Assembly: GCA_041554195.1 (NCBI GenBank)
Contig: JBFFMJ010000002.1
Span: forward strand, 248,001-312,000
Source of the DNA: JAPHSX01 sp041554195
Lineage (GTDB): Bacteria > Pseudomonadota > Gammaproteobacteria > Thiohalomonadales > Thiohalomonadaceae
Direction: 5' to 3'
Length of the DNA: 64,000 nt
Shown: positions 50,799 to 59,563 of the stretch, in pieces
Layout of the letters: each line of letters starts with the position of its first letter
Numbering within the stretch: the stretch's first letter is position 1
The notes under the pieces: generated by a model
Databases searched by the model: none
The model's input: the letters and a program-made list of their open reading frames with translations, nothing else
Told to the model about the DNA's origin: nothing
Position numbers and translations under genes: made by a program

Positions 50799-50884
50799 CA
50801 GAAATGTGGTCTTTTCCCCAACAACTATCTATTGCGGGAATGACTGTTTAAGAATTAATTAAGTGAATCGGGAGAATTACCACA

Positions 50885-51286
50885 ATGCCACTGTTTGAAT
50901 GGGACGATAAGTTCAGTGTTGGAAACAACACAATGGATAGTCATCATAAAAAGATATTCGATATCCTTAATATTATTCACGATGCCGCAAGAGAGGGTCG
51001 TGGTGAGCAGATTATTGAGAATCAGTTGAATGAACTCGCCAGCTATACCAAGTACCACTTCGATGAGGAAGATAAGTTGATGGTACAGACCGGCTACCCT
51101 CAGCTCGAGGCGCAAAGACAGGCACACAAAGCCTTTCTGGCAAAAATCGATGAGTATCGCGATGAAGTTGCCAACGGCAATGCACTGTTCGTGGTGGGTA
51201 GCGTGGCCGTGACGGTAAAGGACTGGTTGAAGCAGCATATCCTTACCATGGATATGCAGTATGAGGATTACCTGAAGAACGTCTGA
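50885..51286 (+). CDS. Bacteriohemerythrin
   Basis: 133 residues, a single-domain hemerythrin. The di-iron ligands are all present: FSVGNNTMDSHHKKIFDILN (first His), YHFDEEDKLM (His and Glu), LEAQRQAHKAFLAKI (His) and DWLKQHILTMDMQYEDYL (His and Asp). The N-terminus MPLFEWDDKFSVGN is the family start. It binds O2 reversibly in the cytoplasm, for storage, delivery or sensing. Own promoter upstream, modA about 115 bases downstream. Confidence 0.94.
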   Translation: MPLFEWDDKFSVGNNTMDSHHKKIFDILNIIHDAAREGRGEQIIENQLNELASYTKYHFDEEDKLMVQTGYPQLEAQRQAHKAFLAKIDEYRDEVANGNALFVVGSVAVTVKDWLKQHILTMDMQYEDYLKNV

Positions 51287-51400
51287 AATTGCATTGTTAG
51301 CTTAATGACAATTCTTCACGGGGTAAGGATGCCCCAACCCTGCTTGTAAGTTCTTGCATCCCTGTTGCACCATCTTGCCGTTCTGTGGCAATCTCGAACT

Positions 51401-52171
51401 ATGTTTCGAGTATTAGCAAACACCAATATTTCTTTTCGCGTTTTTTTATATCTCGCACTGCTATTTCTACCCGCAGCCGCTAAGGCCGAGACTTTACGCC
51501 TGGCTGTCGCCGCTAACTTTACCGATGTCACCCGAGTTCTTGTGCCGCGTTTTGAGCAGGCGTCTGGGCACCAGGTGAAGGTGAGTTTTGGTTCCACGGG
51601 TAAACTTTATGCACAGACCCTACATGGTGCCCCGTTTGATGTCTTTCTTGCCGCCGATGAGGCACGCCCCCGCCGTTTGGTGGAGGAGGGACTGGCGGTA
51701 AAGGGAACCCGCTTCACCTATGCACGAGGCCGTCTGGTGCTATGGAGTGCCGATGAAGAACGGTTTGACGACGGTAAGACATTTTTAATCCACGGTAACT
51801 TTCGCCGACTGGCCATCGCCAACCCGCAGACGGCACCGTATGGTGTAGCGGCACGACAGGTATTACAACATTTGGGCGTGTGGGAAAGTGTTTCGAAAAA
51901 ACTGGTACGTGGTGATTCGATTGCCCAGACCTTTCAGTTCACTGCCACCGCTAATGCACAGCTGGGACTGGTGGCCGCCTCTCAGGTAAAGGCTTGGAAG
52001 CAAACGGGGTCACTTTGGTCGATACCCGATGCCTACTATCAGCCGATATCTCAACAGGCGGTTCTCTTAAAAAAGGGCGAGAATAATCACGCGGCGCTCG
52101 CCTTTCTAGAGTTTCTCAGAACTGATCCGGTCAAGGCCACTATTCGGGATCACGGTTACGCTGTGGAATAA
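51401..52171 (+). CDS. modA: Molybdate-binding periplasmic protein
   Basis: 256 residues from the ATG at 51401 (MFRVLANTNISFRVFLYLALLFLPAAAKA, signal peptide cut about residue 29); a TTG 36 bases upstream gives a longer, less likely start. Mature motifs: ETLRLAVAANFTDVTRVLVPRFEQASGHQVKVSFGSTGKLYAQTLHGAPFDVFLAADEARPRRLVEEG, with the Ser/Thr oxyanion ligands, then NPQTAPYGVAARQVL. It captures molybdate or tungstate for ModBC. modB follows after 38 bases. No Moco riboswitch or ModE site was recognised upstream. Confidence 0.95.
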   Translation: MFRVLANTNISFRVFLYLALLFLPAAAKAETLRLAVAANFTDVTRVLVPRFEQASGHQVKVSFGSTGKLYAQTLHGAPFDVFLAADEARPRRLVEEGLAVKGTRFTYARGRLVLWSADEERFDDGKTFLIHGNFRRLAIANPQTAPYGVAARQVLQHLGVWESVSKKLVRGDSIAQTFQFTATANAQLGLVAASQVKAWKQTGSLWSIPDAYYQPISQQAVLLKKGENNHAALAFLEFLRTDPVKATIRDHGYAVE

Positions 52172-52209
52172 TGGATGCTTGTGAGCATGCCCCATAGAGA
52201 GAGAGTTTG

Positions 52210-52884
52210 ATGGAATTTGACTGGCAGCCGGTGTGGCTGACCCTGAAGCTGGCCACGGCAACGACACTGTTACTGTTAATCGTGGGCACCCCCATCGCCT
52301 GGTGGTTATCGCAGACCCATTGTCGCTGCAAACATGTGATTGCCGCCGTGGTGGCGATGCCGCTGGTGTTGCCACCAACGGTGCTTGGTTTCTACCTGTT
52401 GATCTTCCTTGGCCCCAACGGACCCGGTGGGCAACTGACCGAGTTGCTGGGGATAGGTCTGCTTCCTTTTACCTTTGCCGGGCTGGTCTTTGCCTCGGTG
52501 CTCTACTCCTTACCGTTTGTGGTACAACCCTTGCAAAACGCCTTCGAGGCGCTGGGCAGTCGCCCGCTTGAGGTGGCCGCCACGCTGCGTGCCTCGGCAC
52601 TGGATCGCTTCTTTCATGTCGCGGTACCACTGGCGCGCCCCGGCTTTCTCACCGCGATGGTGCTCGGCTTTGCCCACACCGTCGGTGAGTTTGGGGTGGT
52701 ACTGATGATTGGAGGCAATATTCCCGGCGAGACCAAGGTGTTGTCGGTGGCCATCTATGATCACGTGGAGACGCTGCAGTACGATCAGGCCCATATCCTC
52801 TCTGCCGGCATGATTGGCTTTGCCTTCGTGGTGTTGCTGTTGCTCTATCTGCTCAACGGGCGACTGCATCGGGGTGAGTCGTAA
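52210..52884 (+). CDS. modB: Molybdate ABC transporter permease
   Basis: 224 residues from the ATG at 52210 (MEFDWQPVWLTLKLATATTLLLLIVGTPIAWWL). Five membrane spans. The ABC-contact EAA loop is EALGSRPLEVAATLRASALDRFFHVAVPLARPGFLTAMVLGFAHTVGEFGVVLMIGG (about 116-175), typical of ModB. Its stop overlaps the modC ATG (TAATGG). Confidence 0.96.
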   Translation: MEFDWQPVWLTLKLATATTLLLLIVGTPIAWWLSQTHCRCKHVIAAVVAMPLVLPPTVLGFYLLIFLGPNGPGGQLTELLGIGLLPFTFAGLVFASVLYSLPFVVQPLQNAFEALGSRPLEVAATLRASALDRFFHVAVPLARPGFLTAMVLGFAHTVGEFGVVLMIGGNIPGETKVLSVAIYDHVETLQYDQAHILSAGMIGFAFVVLLLLYLLNGRLHRGES

Positions 52885-53963
52885 TGGGGGGGATACGGGC
52901 TGAGATCAAAAGTACCCTTGGCGAGTTTGTGCTGGATGTCTCGCTGGATATCCCGGCGCGCGGCATTACCGCGCTGTTCGGCCATTCCGGTTCGGGCAAG
53001 ACCAGCCTATTGCGGGCCGTTGCCGGTCTGCAATCCTTCGAGGGAAGTCTGATGGTGGAGGGGGAGGCGTGGCAGCAGGGACGAAACATCCTGCCGCTAC
53101 ACAAACGTCCAATCGGATATGTCTTTCAGGAGGCGAGTCTGTTCCATCACCTCTCGGTGCGGGAGAACCTGCTGTTTGGCTTTAAGCGTATCCCTAAAAA
53201 ATCGCGCCAATTATCGCTACAACAGGTCGTTGAGTGGCTGGGCCTGGAGCCGCTGCTGAAGCGCCGTCCACAGCACCTCTCTGGCGGTGAACGCCAACGG
53301 GTGGCGATAGGCCGAGCCCTGCTCACCAGCCCCAAGCTACTGTTAATGGATGAACCCCTCTCGGCGCTGGATGATCAGAGCAAGCGCGACATCCTTCCCT
53401 ATCTGGAGCGGCTGCACGACTACCTGCCGATCCCGGTACTCTATGTCAGCCATTCACTGACCGAGGTGGCGCGGCTGGCCGACCACATGGTGTGGTTGAA
53501 GAAGGGGAGGGTCGTCGATAGCGGTAGCGTACAGTCGATGCTCAGCAAGATGGAGCTGGCGCTCTCTCACGGTGACGAGGCGGCGGCAGTGCTCGATACG
53601 GTGGTCGCCGGTCATGATGAAAAGTATTTTCTCACTGCGCTCGACTGTCGTTTCGGTCGACTGTGGGTCAAGGCGATGGAGAGACGGCTGGGGGAGAGTG
53701 TGCGGGTACGCATCCCGGCGCGCGATGTCAGCCTTAGCCTGGAGGAGGAGACCCGGAGCAGTATTCTCAATATCTGGCGTGCCGAGGTGGTCGATATCGC
53801 CGTTGCCGATCCCGGTCAGGTACTGGTCAAGCTCTGTTGCCCCGAGCGCATCGGCGAGCAGCCACTGCTGGCGCGTATCACGGTTAAATCCCATGACCGC
53901 CTGGGCCTGCGTATCGGCCTGCAGCTCTATGCACGCATAAAGAGTGTCGGCCTGCTCGAATAG
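52884..53963 (+). CDS. modC: Molybdate ABC transporter ATPase
   Basis: 359 residues. Walker A GHSGSGKT (33-40), signature LSGGERQRVAIGRALLTSPKLLLMDEPLSALD (about 131-162), and H-loop YVSHSLTEV. Residues 290-355 are the Mop/TOBE domain (SILNIWRAEVVDIAVADPGQVLVKLCCPERIGEQPLLARITVKSHDRLGLRIGLQLYARIKSVGL) that binds molybdate and gives feedback. It overlaps modB by one base. Confidence 0.96.
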   Translation: MGGIRAEIKSTLGEFVLDVSLDIPARGITALFGHSGSGKTSLLRAVAGLQSFEGSLMVEGEAWQQGRNILPLHKRPIGYVFQEASLFHHLSVRENLLFGFKRIPKKSRQLSLQQVVEWLGLEPLLKRRPQHLSGGERQRVAIGRALLTSPKLLLMDEPLSALDDQSKRDILPYLERLHDYLPIPVLYVSHSLTEVARLADHMVWLKKGRVVDSGSVQSMLSKMELALSHGDEAAAVLDTVVAGHDEKYFLTALDCRFGRLWVKAMERRLGESVRVRIPARDVSLSLEEETRSSILNIWRAEVVDIAVADPGQVLVKLCCPERIGEQPLLARITVKSHDRLGLRIGLQLYARIKSVGLLE

Positions 53964-54039
53964 GGGCATTAATGTGGCCCTGCGCCACACCTTGGCTACA
54001 CTTGGGTGAGAATCAAAAAATAGAGGGGAGTTTGACACC

Positions 54040-54828
54040 ATGGCCGCGTCCGCCATCGCCAGCCGCGATAAATCGAATCACACACTGATTCGTCTCGCCC
54101 TTGTTCTTTTTACCCTCTGTTACCTGTCCGTTAGCCAGGCGATGGAAATCGATGAGCTGATGACCCACGTCGACCGCCTGTGGCGTGGTGACACCTCGCA
54201 GGCCACCATGTCGATGACGGTCAAGACCCGTCGCTACGAGCGCAGCATGACGATGGAGGCGTGGTCACGTGGCAAGGATGATACGCTGGTATTGATACGT
54301 GAACCGATTAAAGACAGAGGTATTGCCACCCTTAAGGTCAAAGAGAATATCTGGAACTACCTGCCGAAGATCAATCGTGTCACCAAGGTGCCCGCCAGCA
54401 TGATGTCCGGCTCTTGGATGGGTAGCCACTTCACCAATGATGACCTGGTGAAGGAGAGTACCTATATCGATGACTATGACTCTACGATCAGCTTTGAGGG
54501 AGAACGTGACGGTAGTTTAATCTATGAGGTGACCTCGATACCCAAAGCCGATGCCGCAGTGGTCTGGGGCAAAGTGATCATGACCATCCATCAGGATAAT
54601 TTCGCGCCCATTACCGCCAGCTATTTTGATGAGGAGGGGGTGCTGGTACGCATTATGAATTTTGATCACATCGAGCAGGTCGATGGGCGCGCCATCCCGA
54701 TGCGCATGACCCTGATCCCCGAGGACAAGCCCGGCGAATCGACTGTGGTGGAGTATAAACAGATCGCCTTTGGTATGCCGCTGGATGATGATTTTTTCTC
54801 GCTACGTAATCTGCAACAGCGGCGCTGA
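54040..54828 (+). CDS. LolA-like outer-membrane lipoprotein-sorting protein
   Basis: 262 residues with signal peptide (LIRLALVLFTLCYLSVSQA, cut about residue 37). The mature domain starts MEIDELMTHVDRLWRGDTSQATMSMTVKTRRYERSMTMEAWSRGKDDTLVLIREPIKDRGIATLKVKENIWNYLPKINRVTKVPASMMSGSWMGSHFTNDDLVKES, the pattern of COG2834. That is a LolA/LolB-like half-barrel that carries a hydrophobic ligand. It is followed 6 bases later by two FtsX-type permeases, an ATPase and a beta-barrel protein, so it probably carries a lipid or lipoprotein across the periplasm for that exporter. Ribosome site GAGGGGAG. Confidence 0.85.
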   Translation: MAASAIASRDKSNHTLIRLALVLFTLCYLSVSQAMEIDELMTHVDRLWRGDTSQATMSMTVKTRRYERSMTMEAWSRGKDDTLVLIREPIKDRGIATLKVKENIWNYLPKINRVTKVPASMMSGSWMGSHFTNDDLVKESTYIDDYDSTISFEGERDGSLIYEVTSIPKADAAVVWGKVIMTIHQDNFAPITASYFDEEGVLVRIMNFDHIEQVDGRAIPMRMTLIPEDKPGESTVVEYKQIAFGMPLDDDFFSLRNLQQRR

Positions 54829-54834
54829 TCCAAC

Positions 54835-56151
54835 ATGATACAGCAATCACCCGCTCACCCTTTGAGTCGCCTGCCGATGCTGCTTTTTATCGCCTGGCGT
54901 AACATCTGGCGCAACCCGGTGCGCAGCCTGCTCACCATTGCTGCACTGGGCGGCGGGCTGGTGATGGTGATCCTCTATGCGGCATTGCTGGAGGGGATGA
55001 CCCGACAGATGGTGCAATACGCCACCGAGATCTCCACCGGTCAGATGCAGGTGCACCGCCAGGCCTTTGTCGATGATCAGGACCTCTACGCCACACTGCC
55101 CTGGCACTATATTCAACGCATTGAAGAGCGAGTACCCGGTGTCATCGCGGCACCACGTCTCTACGCCGCTGGCCTGGCAAGCTCCGGCGATGCCTCCAGT
55201 GGTGTGCTGATCAAGGCGGTAGAGCCGCAGCGCGAACGCCAGGTCACCAAAATACTGGAGCACCTGCGTGAGGGGGAATCCAGGCTGGATCTTGCCAGTG
55301 GTAAGGAGGAATCTCTGCTGCGCTACAACGTACTGGTCGGGGCACAGGTGGCGAAGAATATGCATCTTGAGATCGGGGATGAACTGGTGCTAATCACCCA
55401 GGCCACCGATGGGAGTATTGGCAACGCCCTGTTTCGTGTCGCCGGGGTGCTGCGTCCGGTAGAACCGAATTTTGATCGCATGGGTGTGTTGATGTCGATT
55501 GATGCCTATCAATACCTGATGTATATGGAGGAGGGCTTTCACGAGCTGGCGCTATGGACCGAAGACCTCACCGCACTGGAACAGCCGCAGCAGAGTATTG
55601 ACAATCTGCTGACAGAGTTGGCAAAAGAGCAGCCGCTGGACGAGCTGGGTGGTGCGGCGATGGTACGCAACTGGCGACAGCTAACCCCGGCAATATCCGA
55701 TATGCTGGAATTAAGTAAATCCATGGTGTTGATCGTCGGCTTTATCATCGTCAGTCTTGCCTCGCTCGGGATGCTCAACACCATGTTAATGGCGGTGCAC
55801 GAACGCACCCATGAATTCGGTATCCTGCTCTCTATTGGTATGAGCCGCTGGTGGTTGTTGATTATGGTGATGTTCGAGTCGCTCTGCCTGGCACTGGTAT
55901 CTGCGCTTGCCGGTTCTGTTGTCGGTACCTTTGTTGCAAAATATTTTGAAAAGCACGGCATCGACTTTAGTGACTCGATGCCAGACGGCTACGACTGGGG
56001 CGGCATGGTCTTCGAACCAGTCATGCGTGGATATTTTGAACCACAACACCTGATTAGCAGTAGCGTGTTGATGATTACCATTGCCATGTTCGCCTCCATT
56101 ATCCCCTCCTGGCGCACTATTCGTCTGAAACCAGCGGAGGTGTTGCGATGA
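54835..56151 (+). CDS. FtsX/LolC-type ABC transporter permease 1
   Basis: 438 residues. One span near the N-terminus (about 30-55, after AWRNIWRNPVRSLLTIAALGGGLVMVILYAALLEG), a periplasmic MacB-like core domain (about 60-290), then three spans within 295-400, including VLIVGFIIVSLASLGMLNTMLMAVHERTHEFGILLSIGMSRWWLLIMVMFESLCLALVSALAGSVVGTFVAKYF. The ERTHEFGILLSIGM segment is the ATPase-coupling helix. It overlaps the next permease by 4 bases (ATGA). Forms a heterodimeric exporter with its neighbour. Confidence 0.88.
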   Translation: MIQQSPAHPLSRLPMLLFIAWRNIWRNPVRSLLTIAALGGGLVMVILYAALLEGMTRQMVQYATEISTGQMQVHRQAFVDDQDLYATLPWHYIQRIEERVPGVIAAPRLYAAGLASSGDASSGVLIKAVEPQRERQVTKILEHLREGESRLDLASGKEESLLRYNVLVGAQVAKNMHLEIGDELVLITQATDGSIGNALFRVAGVLRPVEPNFDRMGVLMSIDAYQYLMYMEEGFHELALWTEDLTALEQPQQSIDNLLTELAKEQPLDELGGAAMVRNWRQLTPAISDMLELSKSMVLIVGFIIVSLASLGMLNTMLMAVHERTHEFGILLSIGMSRWWLLIMVMFESLCLALVSALAGSVVGTFVAKYFEKHGIDFSDSMPDGYDWGGMVFEPVMRGYFEPQHLISSSVLMITIAMFASIIPSWRTIRLKPAEVLR

Positions 56152-57425
56152 ACAGTCAGCACAGCAAGTTGCCACTGCTGGTACTGTTTAATCTGGCGTG
56201 GCGCAATATCTGGCGTCACCGTCGTCGTACCGTGATTACCCTAAGCTCGATTGCCATCGGATTTGGCCTGGCGGTACTCTCCATCGGTCTCGGTGATGGC
56301 AGTCACAACTCGATGATCCGCAATGCCATTAAACTGGGTGAGGGGCATATCACGGTACAGCCTAAGGGATATCTAGAGGCTCCCGCCAACTATAAATACA
56401 TCGCGGATGGCAAGAGCCTGGCGGCGAAGATCGAAGCACTGGATATCGCCGGAAGTGTGCAACCACGCATCTCGCTACAGGTGCTGGCAAGTACAGCCAA
56501 TAATTCTGTCGGTGCAGGGCTGGAGGGGATGTCTGCAGCAGACGACCCAAGGACTCTGATGCTACAGCCGATGCTTGTCAAAGGGGAGTGGCTTAAACCT
56601 GGTGACCAGCGTGGCATCCTGATCGGCGATGGCATGGCCCGCAAGCTAAAGGCCAAGCTTGGTAGCAAGATTGTGGTGATGGCCGGTAAGCAGGGAGGCG
56701 ACACGCAAGCGCAGCTCGGCAGGGTGCGCGGTATCTTTGATTCCCACGTCGATGAACTGGATGATTTTCTCATTATCAGCGACCTTTTTTTTGCACGACA
56801 GTTTCTCGAAGGCGAGGGGGCCGAGCCGGCGAAACAGCCGCTTACCCGCTATGCCGTGTTCCTCAATGATGAGGAGCAGATGGCAGAGTGGAAGCAGCAG
56901 CTGCGCGCAACGATTGATAGCAGCCAACTGGTCGCTCTGGACTGGCAGGAAATGATGCCACAGCTGGTGCAGTTTATCGTCATCGACGATGCGGGAAACT
57001 ATGTATTCCTCTCGTTGATCCTGATACTGGTCGTGTTTGGTATTGTTAATACCGTACTGATGAGCGTGCTGGAACGAACCCGCGAATTTGGTCTGTTGCG
57101 TGCGCTAGGGATGAGTCGCCATCACCTCTTGCTACTGGTGTTTTGTGAATCACTGTTGCTCAGTCTGCTGGCGGTGGTGATCGGCTGGATAGTCGGCGGG
57201 GGAATTCACTTCTGGTTTTCGGAACATGGCATCGATTTCTCCGCGATGATGGCCGAGGGGACTGCGATCATGGGCACCTTTATGGACCCGGTGATTTATA
57301 CCGAACTGTCGTCAGAACGCGTAATTCAACTCACGATGATTATCTTTGTTGCCACACTGACCTCCGGGATCTACCCGGCCGTAAAAGCGGCCCGGGTAAC
57401 ACCGGTTGAGGCGCTACGCACCTAG
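56148..57425 (+). CDS. FtsX/LolE-type ABC transporter permease 2
   Basis: 425 residues with the same plan as its neighbour: AWRNIWRHRRRTVITLSSIAIGFGLAVLSIGLGDGSHNSM, a periplasmic domain, then three spans (VFLSLILILVVFGIVNTVLMSVLERTREFGLLRALGMSRHHLLLLVFCESLLLSLLAVVIGWIVGGGIHFWF). The C-terminus IYPAVKAARVTPVEALRT is the family ending. The periplasmic domains of the pair differ considerably, as in LolC and LolE. Overlaps the preceding gene by 4 bases and precedes the ATPase gene by 24. Confidence 0.88.
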   Translation: MNSQHSKLPLLVLFNLAWRNIWRHRRRTVITLSSIAIGFGLAVLSIGLGDGSHNSMIRNAIKLGEGHITVQPKGYLEAPANYKYIADGKSLAAKIEALDIAGSVQPRISLQVLASTANNSVGAGLEGMSAADDPRTLMLQPMLVKGEWLKPGDQRGILIGDGMARKLKAKLGSKIVVMAGKQGGDTQAQLGRVRGIFDSHVDELDDFLIISDLFFARQFLEGEGAEPAKQPLTRYAVFLNDEEQMAEWKQQLRATIDSSQLVALDWQEMMPQLVQFIVIDDAGNYVFLSLILILVVFGIVNTVLMSVLERTREFGLLRALGMSRHHLLLLVFCESLLLSLLAVVIGWIVGGGIHFWFSEHGIDFSAMMAEGTAIMGTFMDPVIYTELSSERVIQLTMIIFVATLTSGIYPAVKAARVTPVEALRT

Positions 57426-57449
57426 CTCGAATTTGAACAGGAAACCGTT

Positions 57450-58154
57450 ATGGCACTACTCAATCTTGCAGGGATAGGAAAACGCTACCGACAGGGCGAG
57501 GTCGACGTTCAGGCGTTACAGGAGATTAACCTCGTCGTGGAGGAGGGGGAATTCGCCGCCCTAGTCGGCCCATCCGGATCTGGTAAAACCACCCTGCTCA
57601 ATATTATCGGCGGACTCGATAGCCCGAGCCACGGCAGCGTCCACCTTAACGGCACCGATATTACCGCCCTAAGTGAGGCCGAACTTTCTGACTTTCGCCT
57701 GTTCCAGCTCGGCTTTATCTTTCAGGCCTATAATCTGGTACCGGTGTTAACCGCGCTGGAAAATGTGGAACTGGTGATGGTGATGCAGGGGCGTCATATC
57801 CACGAGCGACGTGAGCGGGCTGAGCACTATCTGGGGCTGGTAGGGCTTACCTCAATGATGCACCGCCGTCCCTCGGCACTGAGTGGCGGCCAGCAGCAAC
57901 GGGTGGCGGTGGCACGCGCCCTGGCCGCCGGGCCGCGGCTGGTGCTGGCCGACGAACCCACCGCCAATCTCGACTCGGAGAACGCCACCGCACTGCTCGA
58001 CATCATGCACCGGCTTTCTCACGAAGAGAAGACTACCTTTATCTTCTCTACGCACGACCCGAGAGTGATGGAGCGGGCGGAGCGTATTATCACCCTGCGC
58101 GATGGCACCATAGAGAGTGATGAGAGCATCGAACAGCACCATCGTGCGAGTTAG
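57450..58154 (+). CDS. LolD/MacB-type ABC transporter ATPase
   Basis: 234 residues. Walker A GPSGSGKTTLLNIIGGLDSPSHGSV (about 39-63), Q-loop LGFIFQAYNLVPVLTALENVE, signature LSGGQQQRVAVARALAAGPRLVLADEPTANLDSENA and H-loop FSTHDPRVMERAERIITLRDGTI. This is the LolD/MacB/FtsE subfamily that drives FtsX-type permeases by mechanotransmission. The next gene begins inside its last codons. Confidence 0.92.
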   Translation: MALLNLAGIGKRYRQGEVDVQALQEINLVVEEGEFAALVGPSGSGKTTLLNIIGGLDSPSHGSVHLNGTDITALSEAELSDFRLFQLGFIFQAYNLVPVLTALENVELVMVMQGRHIHERRERAEHYLGLVGLTSMMHRRPSALSGGQQQRVAVARALAAGPRLVLADEPTANLDSENATALLDIMHRLSHEEKTTFIFSTHDPRVMERAERIITLRDGTIESDESIEQHHRAS

Positions 58155-59361
58155 CCACACCACCATCCCCCTGTTGTTAGCCCTTTGCTGGCAAAGTGCA
58201 ACGGCTATTGATTTCAACGGCCGCTTCTCCATGCTGGGGGCCACGGCACAGGCCGAGCCAGGCGACTGGGGATATCAAACTAGCGTCGGCAATATACTGA
58301 GTGCCGACCAGCAGGGCGTGCGCCTGATGCTGGAGGAGGGGGATACGGCGAGTGAGTGGTCGGCACACCTGCGAGCCGTGCGCACCCATAGCCACGGTTT
58401 TCCTGTGGACAGCCCCCATAGTAGCGCGCTGTTTCGTTATTCAGATTTGGCGGGCACACTGCTTGATGAGAGCGATGGAACAACCGCTTCACTGATTCGC
58501 TATGAAATGGATCGCCTCTCCTATCGCCGTCACATCAATGATTACACTGTAACGGTGGGGCGTCAGGCTATCGACTGGGGAAGCGGGCGTTTCTGGCAGC
58601 CGCTAAACCTCTTCGGCAGTTTTGCGCCCACCGATCTTGATACTGACTACAAGCCGGGGATTGATGCGGTAGTGGCGGACTACTTTCCCTCTCCCTTTTC
58701 ATCACTCACCGCTGTTTACGCCTTTGCACCGCAGGACCAGTCAATTGTCGAGAATAGTGGTGCCTTGCACTATCGCCGCCAGATAGGCGAATTATCCGAA
58801 GTGACCCTGGTGGCCGGATCAATTACCGGCAATACCGTTTTCGGCGGCTCCATTGAGAGTGCCTGGGAAGGGGTCGGCTGGCGTCTCGAGGGTGTTCATT
58901 ATCTTTTGAGAGAAACGGATGCACAGGCACTTTTCTGGATCGCCGGAATGGACTATCAGTTTGAAAACGGCACCCTGCTAAGCGCCGAGTATTATGACAA
59001 TAGCCGCGGAGCGATGACCGAGCCTGATCTGCGGGGAATGTTTGGTGATGTACTCGTCGCAGCAGGGCTACAGCAACAACTCTCACGTCAGCTTATAGGC
59101 GTAGGGTTAGCCCATGACATTACGCCGTTATTGACTGGTGGTTATACCGTGCTGGCTAGTACCTTGAAAGAGGGTGATGGTGATAATGGCTGGTCTCTGC
59201 TACACCAGTTGAATCTCACCTATTCGGTAAGTAATGAGTCAGACCTTTTGATCTCCCTGCTGCTACCAACAGGGAGCGGGCTTACATTACTGGATGAGCC
59301 GCAATCAGAGTTTGGTCACATTCCTATGTCACTCTCTGTAAGATTACGATTCTATTTTTAG
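58120..59361 (+). CDS. Outer-membrane beta-barrel protein of the ABC operon
   Basis: 413 residues from the ATG at 58120 (GTG at 58117 is equal), overlapping the ATPase gene by 35 bases. Signal peptide VSHTTIPLLLALCWQSATA (cut about residue 29). The mature part IDFNGRFSMLGATAQAEPGDWGYQTSVGNI is followed by many alternating strands (RYEMDRLSYRRHINDYTVTVGRQAIDWGSGRFWQPLNLFGSFAPTDLDTDYKPGIDAVVADYF), and the last residues SLSVRLRFYF end in an aromatic assembly signal. RQAIDWGSGRFWQPLNLF resembles DUF1302-type porin-like proteins. The tight overlap says it works with the LolA-like/ABC system, perhaps as the outer-membrane destination. Ligand unknown. Confidence 0.8.
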   Translation: MRASNSTIVRVSHTTIPLLLALCWQSATAIDFNGRFSMLGATAQAEPGDWGYQTSVGNILSADQQGVRLMLEEGDTASEWSAHLRAVRTHSHGFPVDSPHSSALFRYSDLAGTLLDESDGTTASLIRYEMDRLSYRRHINDYTVTVGRQAIDWGSGRFWQPLNLFGSFAPTDLDTDYKPGIDAVVADYFPSPFSSLTAVYAFAPQDQSIVENSGALHYRRQIGELSEVTLVAGSITGNTVFGGSIESAWEGVGWRLEGVHYLLRETDAQALFWIAGMDYQFENGTLLSAEYYDNSRGAMTEPDLRGMFGDVLVAAGLQQQLSRQLIGVGLAHDITPLLTGGYTVLASTLKEGDGDNGWSLLHQLNLTYSVSNESDLLISLLLPTGSGLTLLDEPQSEFGHIPMSLSVRLRFYF

Positions 59362-59528
59362 CCGTGCTGTTGCATGTTTTCTATTGAGTGTATTACTCTT
59401 TTCAGATGCGCCTTCAACATGTTTTCGACGGTTGTTGATTTATGTTTCCCGGATGCGTTGAGAGCCAGAAGTGACTCATAGCCGCGTTTTTCCTGTAACA
59501 GCTCCTGCAACCTGTTCTGATTGAACAT
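59358..59528 (-). CDS. Small helical protein, unknown
   Basis: A 56-residue protein read directly from the sequence: MFNQNRLQELLQEKRGYESL continues through LLALNASGKHKSTTVENMLK to a C-terminus of AHLKRVIHSIENMQQHG. It has no Cys and is probably helical. A GGGAG site 9 bases before the ATG supports translation. Its stop overlaps the end of the barrel gene by 3 bases in the opposite direction. A second small protein lies just upstream on the same strand. Not recognised. Confidence 0.6.
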   Translation of the reverse strand: MFNQNRLQELLQEKRGYESLLALNASGKHKSTTVENMLKAHLKRVIHSIENMQQHG

Positions 59529-59563
59529 AACGACACTCCCTGTTTTGTTATCTCAAGATGCGC

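Larger units (their letters stand above)
50333..50884. other. 552-bp region between divergent genes
   Basis: Holds the promoter of the FemAB-aat-bpt operon, a doubtful small frame (50570-50761) and the bacteriohemerythrin promoter (50769-50798). Nothing else could be supported. Confidence 0.5.

Noticed and set aside
51287..51400. Moco riboswitch or ModE site before modA
   Set aside because: I could not find the conserved riboswitch pairing elements or a TATATA-type ModE palindrome.
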